From positions 3,064,501 through 3,128,500 of the forward strand of contig NZ_JAPEPW010000001.1 in the NCBI RefSeq assembly GCF_026339955.1: a stretch of 64,000 nucleotides of DNA, in the 5' to 3' direction. Positions 1 through 8,645 of the stretch are shown piece after piece. A program made the translations under genes and the position numbers. This stretch comes from Streptomyces sp. NBC_01549. GTDB taxonomy: Bacteria; Actinomycetota; Actinomycetes; Streptomycetales; Streptomycetaceae. The notes below the pieces were generated by a model that saw nothing but the letters and a program-made list of their open reading frames with translations, was not told the DNA's origin and ran no database searches. Within the stretch, counting starts at the first letter, position 1; every line of letters begins with the position of its first letter.

Positions 1-1
1 G

Positions 2-925
2 ATGCTGGTGGGCCGCATCGTCGCCTCGCTCGCCCACGGCGCCTTCTTCGGTATCGGATCGGTCGTGGCCGCCGAGCTTGTCGCGCCGGAGAAGAAGGCC
101 GGTGCGATCGCCATGATGTTCAGCGGACTCACCATCGCCAATGTGGTCGGCGTCCCCCTGGGCACGTTGATCGGGCAGTCCGCGGGGTGGCGGGTCACCT
201 TCGCCGGAGTCGCGGCGCTCGGAGTGATCGGTCTGCTCGGCATCGTCAAGCTGGTCCCCGAGATGCCGAAGCCCGAGGGCGTACATCTCCGTCACGAGCT
301 TGCCGCCTTCAAGAACGTCCAGGTCCTGCTCGCCATGGCGATGACCGTGCTCGGCTTCGGCGGTGTCTTCGCGGCCATCACCTACATCGCGCCGATGATG
401 ACGCATGTCACCGGCTTCGCCGACACCTCCGTCACCTGGCTGTTGGTCCTCTTCGGCCTCGGCATGGTCGGCGGGAACCTCATCGGCGGCAGGTTCGCCG
501 ACCGCGCGCTGATGCCGATGTTGTACGTGTCCCTGGGCGGTCTCGCTGTCGTGCTCGCCCTGTTCACCCTGACCGCGCACAACAAGATCCTGGCGGCCCT
601 CACGATCGCGCTGATCGGGGCTCTCGGGTTCGCGACCGTGCCGCCGCTGCAGAAGCGCGTCCTCGACCAGGCGCACGGTGCCCCCACCCTTGCCTCGGCC
701 GTGAACATCGGTGCCTTCAACCTCGGCAACGCCCTCTCGGCCTGGCTCGGTGGTCTCGTCATCGCAGCCGGCCTGGGCTACACCGCCCCCAACTGGGTCG
801 GCGCGGTCCTTTCCGCGGGAGCCCTGGTCCTCGCCGTCATCTCGGCAGCTCTGGAGCGCCGAGCCGGCGCCACCGTCGCCGCCGTGAGCGCGCCCGTCGA
901 GCAACGGACCACCGTCCACAACTGA
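2..925 (+). CDS. MFS transporter, C-terminal part (start lies before the window)
   Basis: The frame is open from the first bases and its true start lies upstream. The visible 307 residues form about nine hydrophobic helices typical of the second two-thirds of a 12-helix major facilitator drug or sugar efflux permease. A short charged loop near residue 95 (PEMPKPEG) looks like the central cytoplasmic loop, and a Gly-rich segment with FADR resembles the repeated MFS loop motif. The protein ends in a polar Arg/Thr tail. The substrate cannot be read from the sequence. A small GlcG/HbpS-like gene follows 85 bp downstream and may be cotranscribed. Family assignment is firm; specificity is unknown. 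Confidence 0.85.
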   Translation: MLVGRIVASLAHGAFFGIGSVVAAELVAPEKKAGAIAMMFSGLTIANVVGVPLGTLIGQSAGWRVTFAGVAALGVIGLLGIVKLVPEMPKPEGVHLRHELAAFKNVQVLLAMAMTVLGFGGVFAAITYIAPMMTHVTGFADTSVTWLLVLFGLGMVGGNLIGGRFADRALMPMLYVSLGGLAVVLALFTLTAHNKILAALTIALIGALGFATVPPLQKRVLDQAHGAPTLASAVNIGAFNLGNALSAWLGGLVIAAGLGYTAPNWVGAVLSAGALVLAVISAALERRAGATVAAVSAPVEQRTTVHN

Positions 926-1010
926 GCCACTGAGCAGCAGCCACTCCTATGGCTGAGGCCAGCACCCAGATCGGCCACGGCCGAACAGCACCTCAAGGAG
1001 AAAGTCCCTC

Positions 1011-1430
1011 ATGACCACCACCGCCGTTGCCCCGCTGACCATCCAGGACGCCGAGGTTCTCGTCTCCGCGGCCCGCCGTGCCGCTGAGGCCGCCGGGGTC
1101 AGGGTCAGCGTCACCGTCCTCGACGCGGGCGGCCATCTGCTCGCCTTCCGGCGCGACGACCGCGCCGTCCTGATTTCCGGCGAGACCAGCACACGCAAGG
1201 CCTACACGGCCCTTCAGCTGGACTCCGCCACCAGGGAACTGGTCGACGCCGTCCAGCCCGGCGGCCTCTTCCACACCCTGCCCACCGCGCTGGACCGTCC
1301 GCTCCTGTTCATCGCGGGCGGTGTTCCAGTCCGCCGTGACGGCCGTCTGATCGGTGCGATCGGGGTCGGCGGCGGAGCGCCCGACCAGGACCACGACTTC
1401 GCCGTCGCGGCGGTGGAGACGCTCGTCTGA
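1011..1430 (+). CDS. GlcG/HbpS-family (DUF336) heme-binding-like protein
   Basis: A 139-residue single-domain protein of the GlcG/HbpS family (formerly DUF336). The N-terminal segment LTIQDAEVLVSAARRAAEAAG and the later GAIGVGGGAPDQDHDFAVAA stretch are typical of the fold. Some members bind heme or cobalamin or act as accessory sensors; others sit in catabolic operons with no known role. A purine-rich AAGGAGAAAG ribosome-binding site precedes the ATG. No signal peptide is visible, so it should be cytoplasmic. It follows the MFS gene by 85 bp and ends at a strong hairpin. The exact ligand is not predictable. Confidence 0.8.
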   Translation: MTTTAVAPLTIQDAEVLVSAARRAAEAAGVRVSVTVLDAGGHLLAFRRDDRAVLISGETSTRKAYTALQLDSATRELVDAVQPGGLFHTLPTALDRPLLFIAGGVPVRRDGRLIGAIGVGGGAPDQDHDFAVAAVETLV

Positions 1431-1447
1431 CCGCACCCCCGTAGAAC

Positions 1448-1485
1448 AAGCGCCGGTCTCCCGCAAACGTGGGGGACCGGCGCTT
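1448..1485. terminator. Bidirectional terminator hairpin
   Basis: AAGCGCCGGTC at 1448-1458 pairs perfectly with GACCGGCGCTT at 1475-1485, with further C/G pairs inside. It lies between the convergent ends of the GlcG-like gene and the GNAT gene, and the flanking A/T pairs give weak U-tracts on both strands. Confidence 0.8.
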
Positions 1486-1540
1486 CTGTACGCGGTGAAC
1501 GAGTTTCTGCACGATGGATGCGACTGCACCCCGGCGGCTC

Positions 1541-2428
1541 TCAGCCCGCTGCCACCGTGAGCGGAGCGAAGCGTCGCGTCCAGTCCCCGGGCAACTCCGA
1601 GATCCCGTACGTCATCACCGCGTTGAAGCTCACGGACTCGAGACCGTGCTCCTTCGCCCAGAACAGCAGCTCTTCGTGCCGTACGTCGATGTCGGTGCGC
1701 AGCGGTCGGTCGGTGTGGGCGGCGAGCGAGGTGATGAGTGCCTTCGCCGTTTCCGTGTCACGGGCGATCAGGGGACCCACCACATGGGTGTCCATGTTGG
1801 GCCAGGCCGCCGCGTAGCCGATGATCCGGCCGTTCTCCACGGCGACGCGCAGCTGATCGGAGAAGGCGGGCAACCGCGTGATCACATGAGTGCGGTCGGA
1901 GACGAAGACCTCCGCGTCGAGGCGAAGAATCGTGGTGAGGTCCTCGGCGCCGGCCGGGCGCGTGGCCGCCTTCGGTTCCGGCCCACCAGGGACGAAGTGT
2001 CCACGGACCATCTCCGCACGGCCTGTGACCTTGAAGCCCAGCTCCTCGTAGAGCGGTCGGCCATAAGGAGTCGCGTGCAGGGTCAGCGGAGTGGTGCCCA
2101 TCTCCGCCACGACGTGCCGCATCAGGCGTCGGCCGACACCCTGGCGGGCATGGCGCTCGGCGACCAGCATCATGCCGATCGCGCCCAGTTCGAGTCTCTG
2201 CGGCGTTCCGTACTCGGTCACGACGCAGGCGGTGACGAGACCGCCGTCGGGGTCGTCGATGCCGTAGCCCGTCCCGGCCGTGAGGAGCAGACCCCACTTG
2301 TGTTCCTCGCGGGGCCACCCCCGGTCCTCTGACAAATCGGCGCAGGCGGTGAGATCGCGAAGCGTCAGCCTGCGGATGGGCAGAACAGCAGGGGAAGGTG
2401 TCGACACGCAGGTCAGGCTGTCTGACAC
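1541..2428 (-). CDS. Two-domain GNAT N-acetyltransferase
   Basis: A 295-residue acyl-CoA-dependent acetyltransferase. The first domain holds the acetyl-CoA loop (RHARQGVGRRLM, about residues 88-99) preceded by the hydrophobic GAIGMMLV strand. The second half (IIGYAAAWPNMDTHVVGPLIA and following) resembles the C-terminal GNAT-like domain found in YitI-type two-domain acetyltransferases. The acceptor substrate is unknown. I used the GTG at 2428; a downstream GTG at about 2407 is also possible because the first residues are poorly conserved-looking. It converges on the GlcG-like gene across a strong terminator and is divergent from the HAD gene. Confidence 0.8.
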   Translation of the reverse strand: MSDSLTCVSTPSPAVLPIRRLTLRDLTACADLSEDRGWPREEHKWGLLLTAGTGYGIDDPDGGLVTACVVTEYGTPQRLELGAIGMMLVAERHARQGVGRRLMRHVVAEMGTTPLTLHATPYGRPLYEELGFKVTGRAEMVRGHFVPGGPEPKAATRPAGAEDLTTILRLDAEVFVSDRTHVITRLPAFSDQLRVAVENGRIIGYAAAWPNMDTHVVGPLIARDTETAKALITSLAAHTDRPLRTDIDVRHEELLFWAKEHGLESVSFNAVMTYGISELPGDWTRRFAPLTVAAG

Positions 2429-2536
2429 ACACCCCTGATGTCCACTTGTTTACCCAGGGACCTATGTGCTTTTGGCCATGTCACGCCATAGGCGCAGCAT
2501 GCGGACAGCGTCGTTTCCCGCAGCGTGCGGACAGAT

Positions 2537-2550
2537 GTTTCACGTGAAAC
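2537..2550. promoter_or_regulatory. parS site (perfect 14-mer)
   Basis: GTTTCACGTGAAAC, the exact Streptomyces ParB-binding palindrome. It lies 35 bp upstream of the HAD gene start. Confidence 0.93.
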
Positions 2551-2585
2551 GGCGGAGAGAGCCCGGCCCGCTAGCCTCGGCTTCC

Positions 2586-3218
2586 ATGCCACGACTTCAC
2601 CTCTTCGACCTTGACGGAACACTGCTGTTCGGGAGTTCGGCGCCCTTGGAGATCTCACGGCAGATCGGTCTGGAGGCCGAGACCGTTGCGCTTGAGCAAG
2701 CCATCTCGGCAGGACGGATCGGCCCGCCGGAGTACGCCACACAGGTGCACGCCTTGTGGACGGATCTCAGGGAGGAACATGTGGCGGCGGCCTTTGATGG
2801 TGCGCCGTGGCTGTCCGGTATCGAGGACGTCTGGGCGGAGATCAGGGGCAGCGGGGACTACTGTGCCGTCGTCTCACTCTCGCCCTCGTTCTTCGTCGAG
2901 CGACTGACGGCATGGGGTGCGCATGCGGCATACGGTTCCCGCTTTCCCGCTCTGCCCTTCAGCGAGCCCGTTGATCTCGCGGGCATTCTCAGCGCCGCGG
3001 CAAAGGTGCAGATCACGGACTGGCTCTGTGAAGAATTCGGGGTGATGCGGGCCGATTGTGTCGCCTATGGGGACTCGCTGTCCGACAAGGATCTGTTCGA
3101 GACGGTGCCGGTATCCGTCGCGGTCAATGCGGATCGCCATCTGGCGGGCCTTGCCACGCACTCCTACGTGGGGCGGGACCTGTGGGATGCCTATGAATTG
3201 GTTCGACGCGACCTCTGA
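2586..3218 (+). CDS. HAD-superfamily (IB-type) phosphatase
   Basis: A 210-residue HAD hydrolase. Motif I is DLDGT at residues 6-10 (nucleophile Asp and acid/base Asp) and motif III/IV is GDSLSDKDLF near residue 160. The spacing suits the serB-like IB subfamily of small-molecule phosphatases. I start at the ATG giving MPRLHLFDLDGT because motif I must be close to the N-terminus; the frame stays open upstream through the parS palindrome (reading MFHVK), which I regard as non-coding. No good ribosome-binding site precedes 2586. Substrate unknown. Divergent from the GNAT gene. Confidence 0.8.
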   Translation: MPRLHLFDLDGTLLFGSSAPLEISRQIGLEAETVALEQAISAGRIGPPEYATQVHALWTDLREEHVAAAFDGAPWLSGIEDVWAEIRGSGDYCAVVSLSPSFFVERLTAWGAHAAYGSRFPALPFSEPVDLAGILSAAAKVQITDWLCEEFGVMRADCVAYGDSLSDKDLFETVPVSVAVNADRHLAGLATHSYVGRDLWDAYELVRRDL

Positions 3219-3636
3219 TTAGGGCAGTTGAGAGTGGAGTGCCGCATCTTCGGGCGGAAGGAAGGGGGTACTTGTGCGTGGGGCGGCTGCCGGTATGGTC
3301 GACTCCGGTTCGCGTCCGCCGTGATGTACGCACATCTGGTGGGGTGCGAACGCAGGCCAATGCAGCGTAACGGGACGGGAAGATCGAAGAACCGCATTTT
3401 CCGTTATGCGGTCGGGTGTTGACTCGGAGTGGGATGCTGCGGTGAGAGTAGTGCGGCCAATGTCACATTCTCACCTTACTTGTCCGTAGAGAGCGGGAAT
3501 CCGGGTTGAATGTGGCCGCATCGGCCGGTGGGGACTGAACGGGGCAGGAAAGCAAGTCGTCTACGGGGGAAAGTGGGCATCTTCCGACCGCGGAAGTGCG
3601 TAGACCGACCGAAAGATGTTCGAGGCGAGGCACACC
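3219..3636. other. 418-bp intergenic region, no gene seen
   Basis: No convincing coding frame, tRNA or strong hairpin was found. It presumably contains the promoter of the flavohaemoglobin-type gene. The last bases hold a GAGGCGAGG ribosome-binding site for the ATG at 3637. Confidence 0.6.
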
Positions 3637-5202
3637 ATGGACGCTCCGACCACCACGTCGGCCGACAACGGCACTTCCGGAGGCAATGGCGGGGGTGGCT
3701 GGTTCACGCCGCGCAAGGAACCACTGCCGTCGGGTGGGGAGCGGGAGCCGGCCGACGGCCGCCGTCTGGCGGCGATGCGCCCGGTCGGCCGACCCGTCGC
3801 GGGTCGGGGAACGACGGAGCAGGAACGAATATCCTCCGCCCTGGAGGCAGAGCCGACTTCTCACCGGGCCGCACCCACTGAGGCTCCACGTCCCGAGCCG
3901 GAGCCCGCACACGATTCCGCTCGGCCGTTGTCGGGTCCGGCCTGGCCCGACCACGGCTCTGCGCAGTCCGACACCGGCCCGGAGCAGTCCGTGTTCGAGC
4001 GGGAGCGGACGGACCCCGGACGTGAGCAGTCCAACCCCGGCCCGGAGCCGAGGTTGTCCGCCCAGAGGTCCGCCCCCACTCCGCAGCCATCCCCGGACGC
4101 CGTGCTCATCCGCCGGACCATGGCCGAGGTCGGCCCCGTTGCCGACAAGGTCACCTCCTACTTCTACGCGCTGCTCTTCGTGCGCCACCCGGATCTGAGG
4201 CCGCTGTTCCCCGCGGCGATGGACACCCAGCGGGACCGACTGCTCAAGGCGCTGCTGACCGCCGCCGAACACATCGACAACACCCCGGTTCTCGTCGACT
4301 ACTTGCAGAACCTCGGCCGTGGACACCGCAAGTACGGCACCCGCCCCGAGCACTACCCGGCTGTCGGTGAGTGCCTCATCGGCTCACTCAGCCGGTTTGC
4401 CTCGGCGATCTGGGACGCCGAGACCGAGGCAGCCTGGGTTCGTGCGTACACGACGATCTCCCAGGTGATGATCGACGCGGCGGCCTCGGATGAGCTGCGC
4501 GCCCCGGCCTGGTGGTACGCCGAGGTCGTCGCGCACGATCTCAGGACGCCGGACATCGCCGTCATCACCGTCCGCCCCGACCAGCCGTATCCGTTCCTCG
4601 CCGGGCAGTACACGAGCCTGGAAACACCGTGGTGGCCACGGATTTGGCGGCACTACTCCTTCGCCTCGGCGCCCCGATCCGACGGGCTGCTGTCGTTCCA
4701 TGTGAAGGCGGTTCCGGCGGGCTGGGTTTCCAACGCGCTGGTGCACCGCGCGCGTCCCGGCGACATCATCCGGCTCGGCCCGCCGGCCGGATCGATGACC
4801 GTCGACCACACCACCGCCAACGGACTGCTCTGCCTCGGCGGCGGCACGGGTATCGCGCCTATCAAGGCGTTGGTCGAGGACGTCGCCGAGCACGGGGAGA
4901 GGCGCCCGGTCGAGGTCTTCTACGGTGCCCGCACCGATCACGACCTGTACGACATCGACACGATGCTGCGGCTGCAGCAGACCCACCCATGGCTTGCCGT
5001 GCGCCCGGTCGTCGACCAGCAGGCGCATCTGCAGTTGCCCGACGCCGTACGCGAGTACGGGCCGTGGAACGAGTACGACGCCTACCTCTCGGGGCCGCCC
5101 GGCATGATCCGCAGCGGGGTGGACGCCCTGAGGGACGCGGGCATCCCGTCGGACCGCATACGCCACGACTCGGTCGAGGAACTCGTCGCGGCTGGGGACT
5201 GA
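3637..5202 (+). CDS. Flavohaemoglobin-type globin-FAD/NAD(P)H reductase with long N-terminal extension
   Basis: A 521-residue protein. Residues 1-150 are Pro/Ser/Glu-rich and probably disordered. A globin domain spans about 150-285, with the proximal-His candidate in GRGHRKYG near 230. A ferredoxin-NADP reductase module follows, with the FAD motif RHYS near 338 and the nucleotide-binding GGGTGIAP near 402. Such proteins convert NO plus O2 to nitrate using NAD(P)H. Classical Hmp is about 400 residues, so the extra 120 are all N-terminal. I chose the ATG at 3637 because GAGGCGAGG precedes it; ATG 3616 would add seven residues. It stands alone, ending against the Nudix gene. Confidence 0.85.
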   Translation: MDAPTTTSADNGTSGGNGGGGWFTPRKEPLPSGGEREPADGRRLAAMRPVGRPVAGRGTTEQERISSALEAEPTSHRAAPTEAPRPEPEPAHDSARPLSGPAWPDHGSAQSDTGPEQSVFERERTDPGREQSNPGPEPRLSAQRSAPTPQPSPDAVLIRRTMAEVGPVADKVTSYFYALLFVRHPDLRPLFPAAMDTQRDRLLKALLTAAEHIDNTPVLVDYLQNLGRGHRKYGTRPEHYPAVGECLIGSLSRFASAIWDAETEAAWVRAYTTISQVMIDAAASDELRAPAWWYAEVVAHDLRTPDIAVITVRPDQPYPFLAGQYTSLETPWWPRIWRHYSFASAPRSDGLLSFHVKAVPAGWVSNALVHRARPGDIIRLGPPAGSMTVDHTTANGLLCLGGGTGIAPIKALVEDVAEHGERRPVEVFYGARTDHDLYDIDTMLRLQQTHPWLAVRPVVDQQAHLQLPDAVREYGPWNEYDAYLSGPPGMIRSGVDALRDAGIPSDRIRHDSVEELVAAGD

Positions 5203-5248
5203 CCGGACCCACCCGGCCGAGGGGGCCGTGACCCCCGCCCGAAGTCCC

Positions 5249-5731
5249 TCAGCCCAGATCCGGTGCGTGCATCGCCCGTACGCCCTCGATGTTCCCGTCG
5301 AGATAGTGCCGCAGGGAGAGCGGCACGAGGTGAACGGAAGCGATCCCGACCCGGGTGAACGGGACCCGCACGATCTCGTACTCGCCGCACGGCTCCTCCA
5401 TCTCGGGGCCGTGCCGCTGGTCCGGATCCATGGACTCCAGACGGCAGACGAAGAAGTGCTGCACCTTCACGCCGGTCGCGCCGCCGTCATCACCGATGTG
5501 CTCGACGGTGTCGACGAAGCAGGGCACTACGTCGATGATCTTGGCGCCGAGTTCCTCGTGCACCTCACGATGGAGTGCGTCGACGACAGTCGTGTCTTCC
5601 GGTTCGACCCCGCCACCCGGTGTGAGCCAGTAGGGATCGACGCCGGGTTTGGTGCGCTTGATCAAGATCAGGTCGTTGCCATCGAGCAGGATGGCGCGGG
5701 CGGTGCGCTTGACCACGGGTCGGACGGTCAT
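5249..5731 (-). CDS. Nudix hydrolase
   Basis: A 160-residue single-domain Nudix protein. The core box reads GGVEPED...REVHEELG: the catalytic REVHEELG helix is intact, but the upstream glutamate of the canonical G-x5-E-x7-RE pattern is replaced by Thr. The family hydrolyses nucleoside diphosphates linked to a moiety X using Mg2+. The LIKRTKPGVDPYWLTPGGG segment is typical of bacterial MutT-like members. Substrate unknown. It converges on the flavohaemoglobin gene, with only a short GGGGG/CCCCC hairpin (5221-5236) between them. A degenerate parS lies 22 bp upstream of its start. Confidence 0.85.
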   Translation of the reverse strand: MTVRPVVKRTARAILLDGNDLILIKRTKPGVDPYWLTPGGGVEPEDTTVVDALHREVHEELGAKIIDVVPCFVDTVEHIGDDGGATGVKVQHFFVCRLESMDPDQRHGPEMEEPCGEYEIVRVPFTRVGIASVHLVPLSLRHYLDGNIEGVRAMHAPDLG

Positions 5732-5752
5732 GGGAGAAATGTGGCCCGGCTG

Positions 5753-5766
5753 GTTCCACGTGAAAC
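5753..5766. promoter_or_regulatory. parS-like site (one mismatch)
   Basis: GTTCCACGTGAAAC differs at one base from the parS consensus. It lies just upstream of the Nudix gene. Confidence 0.75.
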
Positions 5767-5772
5767 ATCGCG

Positions 5773-5820
5773 GAGCCCCCAGGACCTCAGGAAGGCCTCA
5801 GAAGGCCCCCTGGGGGGCTC
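5773..5820 (-). terminator. Terminator of the LysR gene
   Basis: GAGCCCCCAGG at 5773-5783 pairs with CCTGGGGGGCTC at 5809-5820 with one bulged base. It lies just past the 3' end of the minus-strand LysR gene. Confidence 0.65.
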
Positions 5821-5847
5821 AGGGTGTTCGGTGAGGCGGGGAAGCCC

Positions 5848-6753
5848 TCAGGACCAGTCGGCTGCGGCGTGCAGCAGCCAGTCGTGCGCCCGTGCGATGT
5901 GCGGCATGGCCAGCGTGCCGGTGCGGACCACCAGGAAGTAGGTACGCAGCGGAGGCACCGCCGGGTCGAGCAGCGCGACCACGTCACCCCGCTCCAGAGC
6001 TTCGGCGCACAGATACCGGGGCAGCACCGCGAGGCCCGCACCCGTGGCGGCGCAGGCGAGCACGGCACGCAGATCGGGGACGACGACGGTGCCCGAGGCT
6101 GCGGGGTGGGAGTCGAAGACGGACGCCCAGTAGCGGGCGACGAGCGGCAGCGACTCGTGCACCTCGACCACGGGGAAGTTCTCCAGTGCCGGCGAGCCCT
6201 TGCGGCGGAGCTTCCCGGCACCTATGCGGGCGGCCCAGCGCGGGGCGGCGACCAGTACATGCTCCTCGTCGCAGAGCGGAGTCGCGGTGAGCAGGGTGCC
6301 GCGGGGACGGGCCGTGGTGATGGCCAGATCATGATGTCCGGCGGCGAGTCCTTCCAGCGTTTCCTCGGCGTTCCCGAAGGAGGCGCGCAGCGCGAAGCCC
6401 ATGCCGTCCTCGCCCGTCAGCTCCGTCAGCGCGGGCAGTGCCCGCTCGGCGGTGAACTCCGGTGGTCCGGCCAGATGCAGGGTGCGCAGCGACGAGTCCT
6501 CGTCGAGTCCGGTCTCGGCGATCTCCACCAGAGCGTCGAGATGCGGCGCGGCCTTGTGGGCGAGCTCGTCACCGATCGTCGTGGGCGTCACTCCGCGGGC
6601 CTGGCGCAGAAAGAGCGGTCGCCCCAACTGCCGCTCCAGCGTGCGGATCTGTGAGGTGACGGCAGGCTGCGAGAGACCGAGCAGTGCTGCGGCGCGAGTG
6701 AAGGAACCGGCCCGGTGCACGGTCACAAATGTGCGCAGCAAGGCCAAATCCAT
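5848..6753 (-). CDS. LysR-family transcriptional regulator
   Basis: A 301-residue LysR-type regulator. The winged HTH is in residues 1-60 (MDLALLRTFVTVHRAGSFTR, then AALLGLSQPAVTSQIRTLE). The ligand-binding domain occupies about 90-300. The start at 6753 places the HTH at the N-terminus as in the family; an upstream ATG would add 13 unusual residues. The AT-rich patch CTATAAATAAG (about 6793-6804) lies just upstream and could be promoter or autoregulatory DNA. No divergent target gene is adjacent, so its regulon is not evident. Confidence 0.88.
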   Translation of the reverse strand: MDLALLRTFVTVHRAGSFTRAAALLGLSQPAVTSQIRTLERQLGRPLFLRQARGVTPTTIGDELAHKAAPHLDALVEIAETGLDEDSSLRTLHLAGPPEFTAERALPALTELTGEDGMGFALRASFGNAEETLEGLAAGHHDLAITTARPRGTLLTATPLCDEEHVLVAAPRWAARIGAGKLRRKGSPALENFPVVEVHESLPLVARYWASVFDSHPAASGTVVVPDLRAVLACAATGAGLAVLPRYLCAEALERGDVVALLDPAVPPLRTYFLVVRTGTLAMPHIARAHDWLLHAAADWS

Positions 6754-6888
6754 GGTGCCCCTCCCCTCCCAGCACCTCCGGCCGAGCCCCAACTATAAAT
6801 AAGTCGATAGGTCGCTGTCGCTACTGTGATTGGACACTGACACAGAGTCAACTAGCCTTGTTCGCGCGGTTCTTCGCGCACAGAACCG

Positions 6889-6927
6889 GGACGGTCCGAG
6901 CCACGAGGGGGGAGGCTCGGACCGTCC
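6889..6927 (-). terminator. Strong hairpin downstream of the trans-sulfuration gene
   Basis: GGACGGTCCGAGCC (6889-6902) pairs perfectly with GGCTCGGACCGTCC (6914-6927), an 11-base loop between them. It lies 76 bp past the end of the minus-strand gene at 7003. Confidence 0.75.
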
Positions 6928-7002
6928 GTTGTACGTAGCGAGGTACTAAGCCGACAGCCTGGATATACGGCGCAGCATACTCACCGGTCGTTCAGGAGCG
7001 GC

Positions 7003-8148
7003 TCACTCCGCGGATTCGTCGAGCGCGCGCAGTACGTCCGCCACCAGGTCCTCGGGATCCTCGGCGCCGGCAGAGAAACGGATGAAGCCCTCCGGCACCG
7101 CGTCGCCGCCCCACCGGCCGCGCCGCTCGGCGGTGGACCGCACCCCGCCGAAGCTCGTCGCGTCGTCCACCAGACGCAGCGTGTCGAGGAAACGGTCGGC
7201 ACGCACGCGTGTGGGCAGCGTGAAGGAAACCACGCACCCGAAGCGCCGCATCTGCTGCGAGGCGATCTTGTGCGAGGGGTCGTCGGGCAGTCCCGGATAG
7301 CGCAGCCCAGTCACCTCGGGCCGGCCGCGCAGCGCCTCGGCGATCGCCAGGGCGTTCGCGTTCTGCCGGTCGGCGCGCAGCTGGAGCGTGGCGAGGGAGC
7401 GGTGCGCCAGCCAGGCCTCCATGGGCCCGGGGATCGCTCCGACGATCTTCCGCCAGCGCCGGACGGGCGCCATCAGGCCGGCGTCGAGGGCGGTGACGTA
7501 TCCGAGGAGGATGTCGCCGTGCCCGGTGAGCATCTTGGTGCCGCTGGCGACCGAGAAGTCGGCGCCCAGCTCCAGCGGGCGTTGCCCGAGCGGGGTCGCC
7601 AGGGTGTTGTCGACGGCGACGAGGGCGCCCTGGGCGTGGGCCGCGGCGACGAGCCGTCGTACGTCACAGACGTCGAGCCCCGGGTTCGACGGGGTCTCGA
7701 TCCACAGCAGCTTCGCGCCGTCGAGCACGTCGAGCTGGGCGTCGCCGCCGGTCGGGGCGGTGCGTACCTCGATGCCGTACGCGGTGAGCTGCTCGCGCAC
7801 CAGTGGCAGCACCTGGTAGCCGTCGACGGGCAGGACGACCACGTCACCTGCCTTCAGCTGGGAGAAGAGCACCGCCGAGATGGCGGCCATCCCGGAGGGG
7901 AAGGCGAGCGTCGTGACACCGTCCCGCCCGGGCGCCTCCAACTCGCCGATGGCGCGCTCCAGGAGCGTCCAGGTCGGGTTCTCGTCACGACCGTAGGTGT
8001 ACGGGCCGGTCGGATCGCCCGGCAGATGGAAGTGCGCGGCGAAGACCGGGCCCGGAAGCGTCGGCTCGTACTTGACGGGGTCGGGCAGCCCCGCCCGTAC
8101 CGCTCGCGTGCCGTCGCCGCTTCCCGTGACGAAATCCCCTGACGTCAT
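7003..8148 (-). CDS. Cys/Met-metabolism PLP enzyme (cystathionine gamma-lyase/synthase family)
   Basis: A 381-residue fold-type I PLP enzyme of the trans-sulfuration family. The cofactor lysine is in SGTKMLTGHGDILLG. The phosphate-binding region is FPSGMAAISAVL, and the Asp that contacts the pyridine nitrogen is in LVAVDNTLATP. The N-terminal YTYGRDENPTW loop is typical of cystathionine gamma-lyases/synthases. It probably cleaves or forms C-S bonds in Cys/Met metabolism; lyase and synthase cannot be separated from sequence alone. Its ATG overlaps the stop codon of the upstream LMW phosphatase by 4 bp, implying translational coupling. Confidence 0.88.
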   Translation of the reverse strand: MTSGDFVTGSGDGTRAVRAGLPDPVKYEPTLPGPVFAAHFHLPGDPTGPYTYGRDENPTWTLLERAIGELEAPGRDGVTTLAFPSGMAAISAVLFSQLKAGDVVVLPVDGYQVLPLVREQLTAYGIEVRTAPTGGDAQLDVLDGAKLLWIETPSNPGLDVCDVRRLVAAAHAQGALVAVDNTLATPLGQRPLELGADFSVASGTKMLTGHGDILLGYVTALDAGLMAPVRRWRKIVGAIPGPMEAWLAHRSLATLQLRADRQNANALAIAEALRGRPEVTGLRYPGLPDDPSHKIASQQMRRFGCVVSFTLPTRVRADRFLDTLRLVDDATSFGGVRSTAERRGRWGGDAVPEGFIRFSAGAEDPEDLVADVLRALDESAE

Positions 8149-8636
8149 GCCGCCCGTCCCTCCAGTTCTTGCTGTACTGCGGCGAGCAATCCGTGGCTCG
8201 CCGTCTCCACCATCTCAAGACACTCCCCGAAGCCGTCCATGAGTCCGTAATACGGATCGGGAACGTCCAGGTCGTCGCCCGCGGCGGGGTCGTACGACCG
8301 CAGCAGCCGGACCTTCGCGGCATCCTCGGGAGTGGGCGCGAGCCGGCGCAGGGCCTTGAGGTGGCCGGAGTCGAGGGCGATGACGAGGTCGAGGCGGGAG
8401 AACCACGAGGTGTGGAACTGTCGGGCGGTATGGCCGCTCTCGTAGCCCGCCGCCTCCAGGACGGCGACGGTGCGCGAGTCCGCACCGTCGCCCTCGTGCC
8501 AGCCGCCCGTGCCCGCGCTGTCGATCTCTACCAGGCCGTCGAGTCCGGCCTCTTCTATGCGGGCACGGAAGACGGACTCGGCCATCGGCGAGCGGCAGAT
8601 GTTGCCGGTACAGACGAAACAGACGCGATAGGACAT
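8145..8636 (-). CDS. Low-molecular-weight protein-tyrosine phosphatase
   Basis: A 163-residue LMW phosphatase. The P-loop CTGNICRS lies at residues 9-16 with the nucleophilic Cys at 9, and the general-acid Asp is in DVPDPYYG near 126. Family members dephosphorylate phosphotyrosine; in streptomycetes the PtpA-type enzymes affect secondary metabolism. The gene is first of a two-gene operon with the PLP enzyme (ATGA overlap) and starts 9 bp after the end of the holin-like gene, so the three may be cotranscribed. Confidence 0.92.
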   Translation of the reverse strand: MSYRVCFVCTGNICRSPMAESVFRARIEEAGLDGLVEIDSAGTGGWHEGDGADSRTVAVLEAAGYESGHTARQFHTSWFSRLDLVIALDSGHLKALRRLAPTPEDAAKVRLLRSYDPAAGDDLDVPDPYYGLMDGFGECLEMVETASHGLLAAVQQELEGRAA

Positions 8637-8645
8637 CGGAGACCC

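Noticed and set aside
2535-2585. HAD protein starting at the parS-encoded MFHVK
   Set aside because: Motif I would be too far from the N-terminus and the residues are just those any parS encodes. In cydCD the same residues are accepted because the start fits there.
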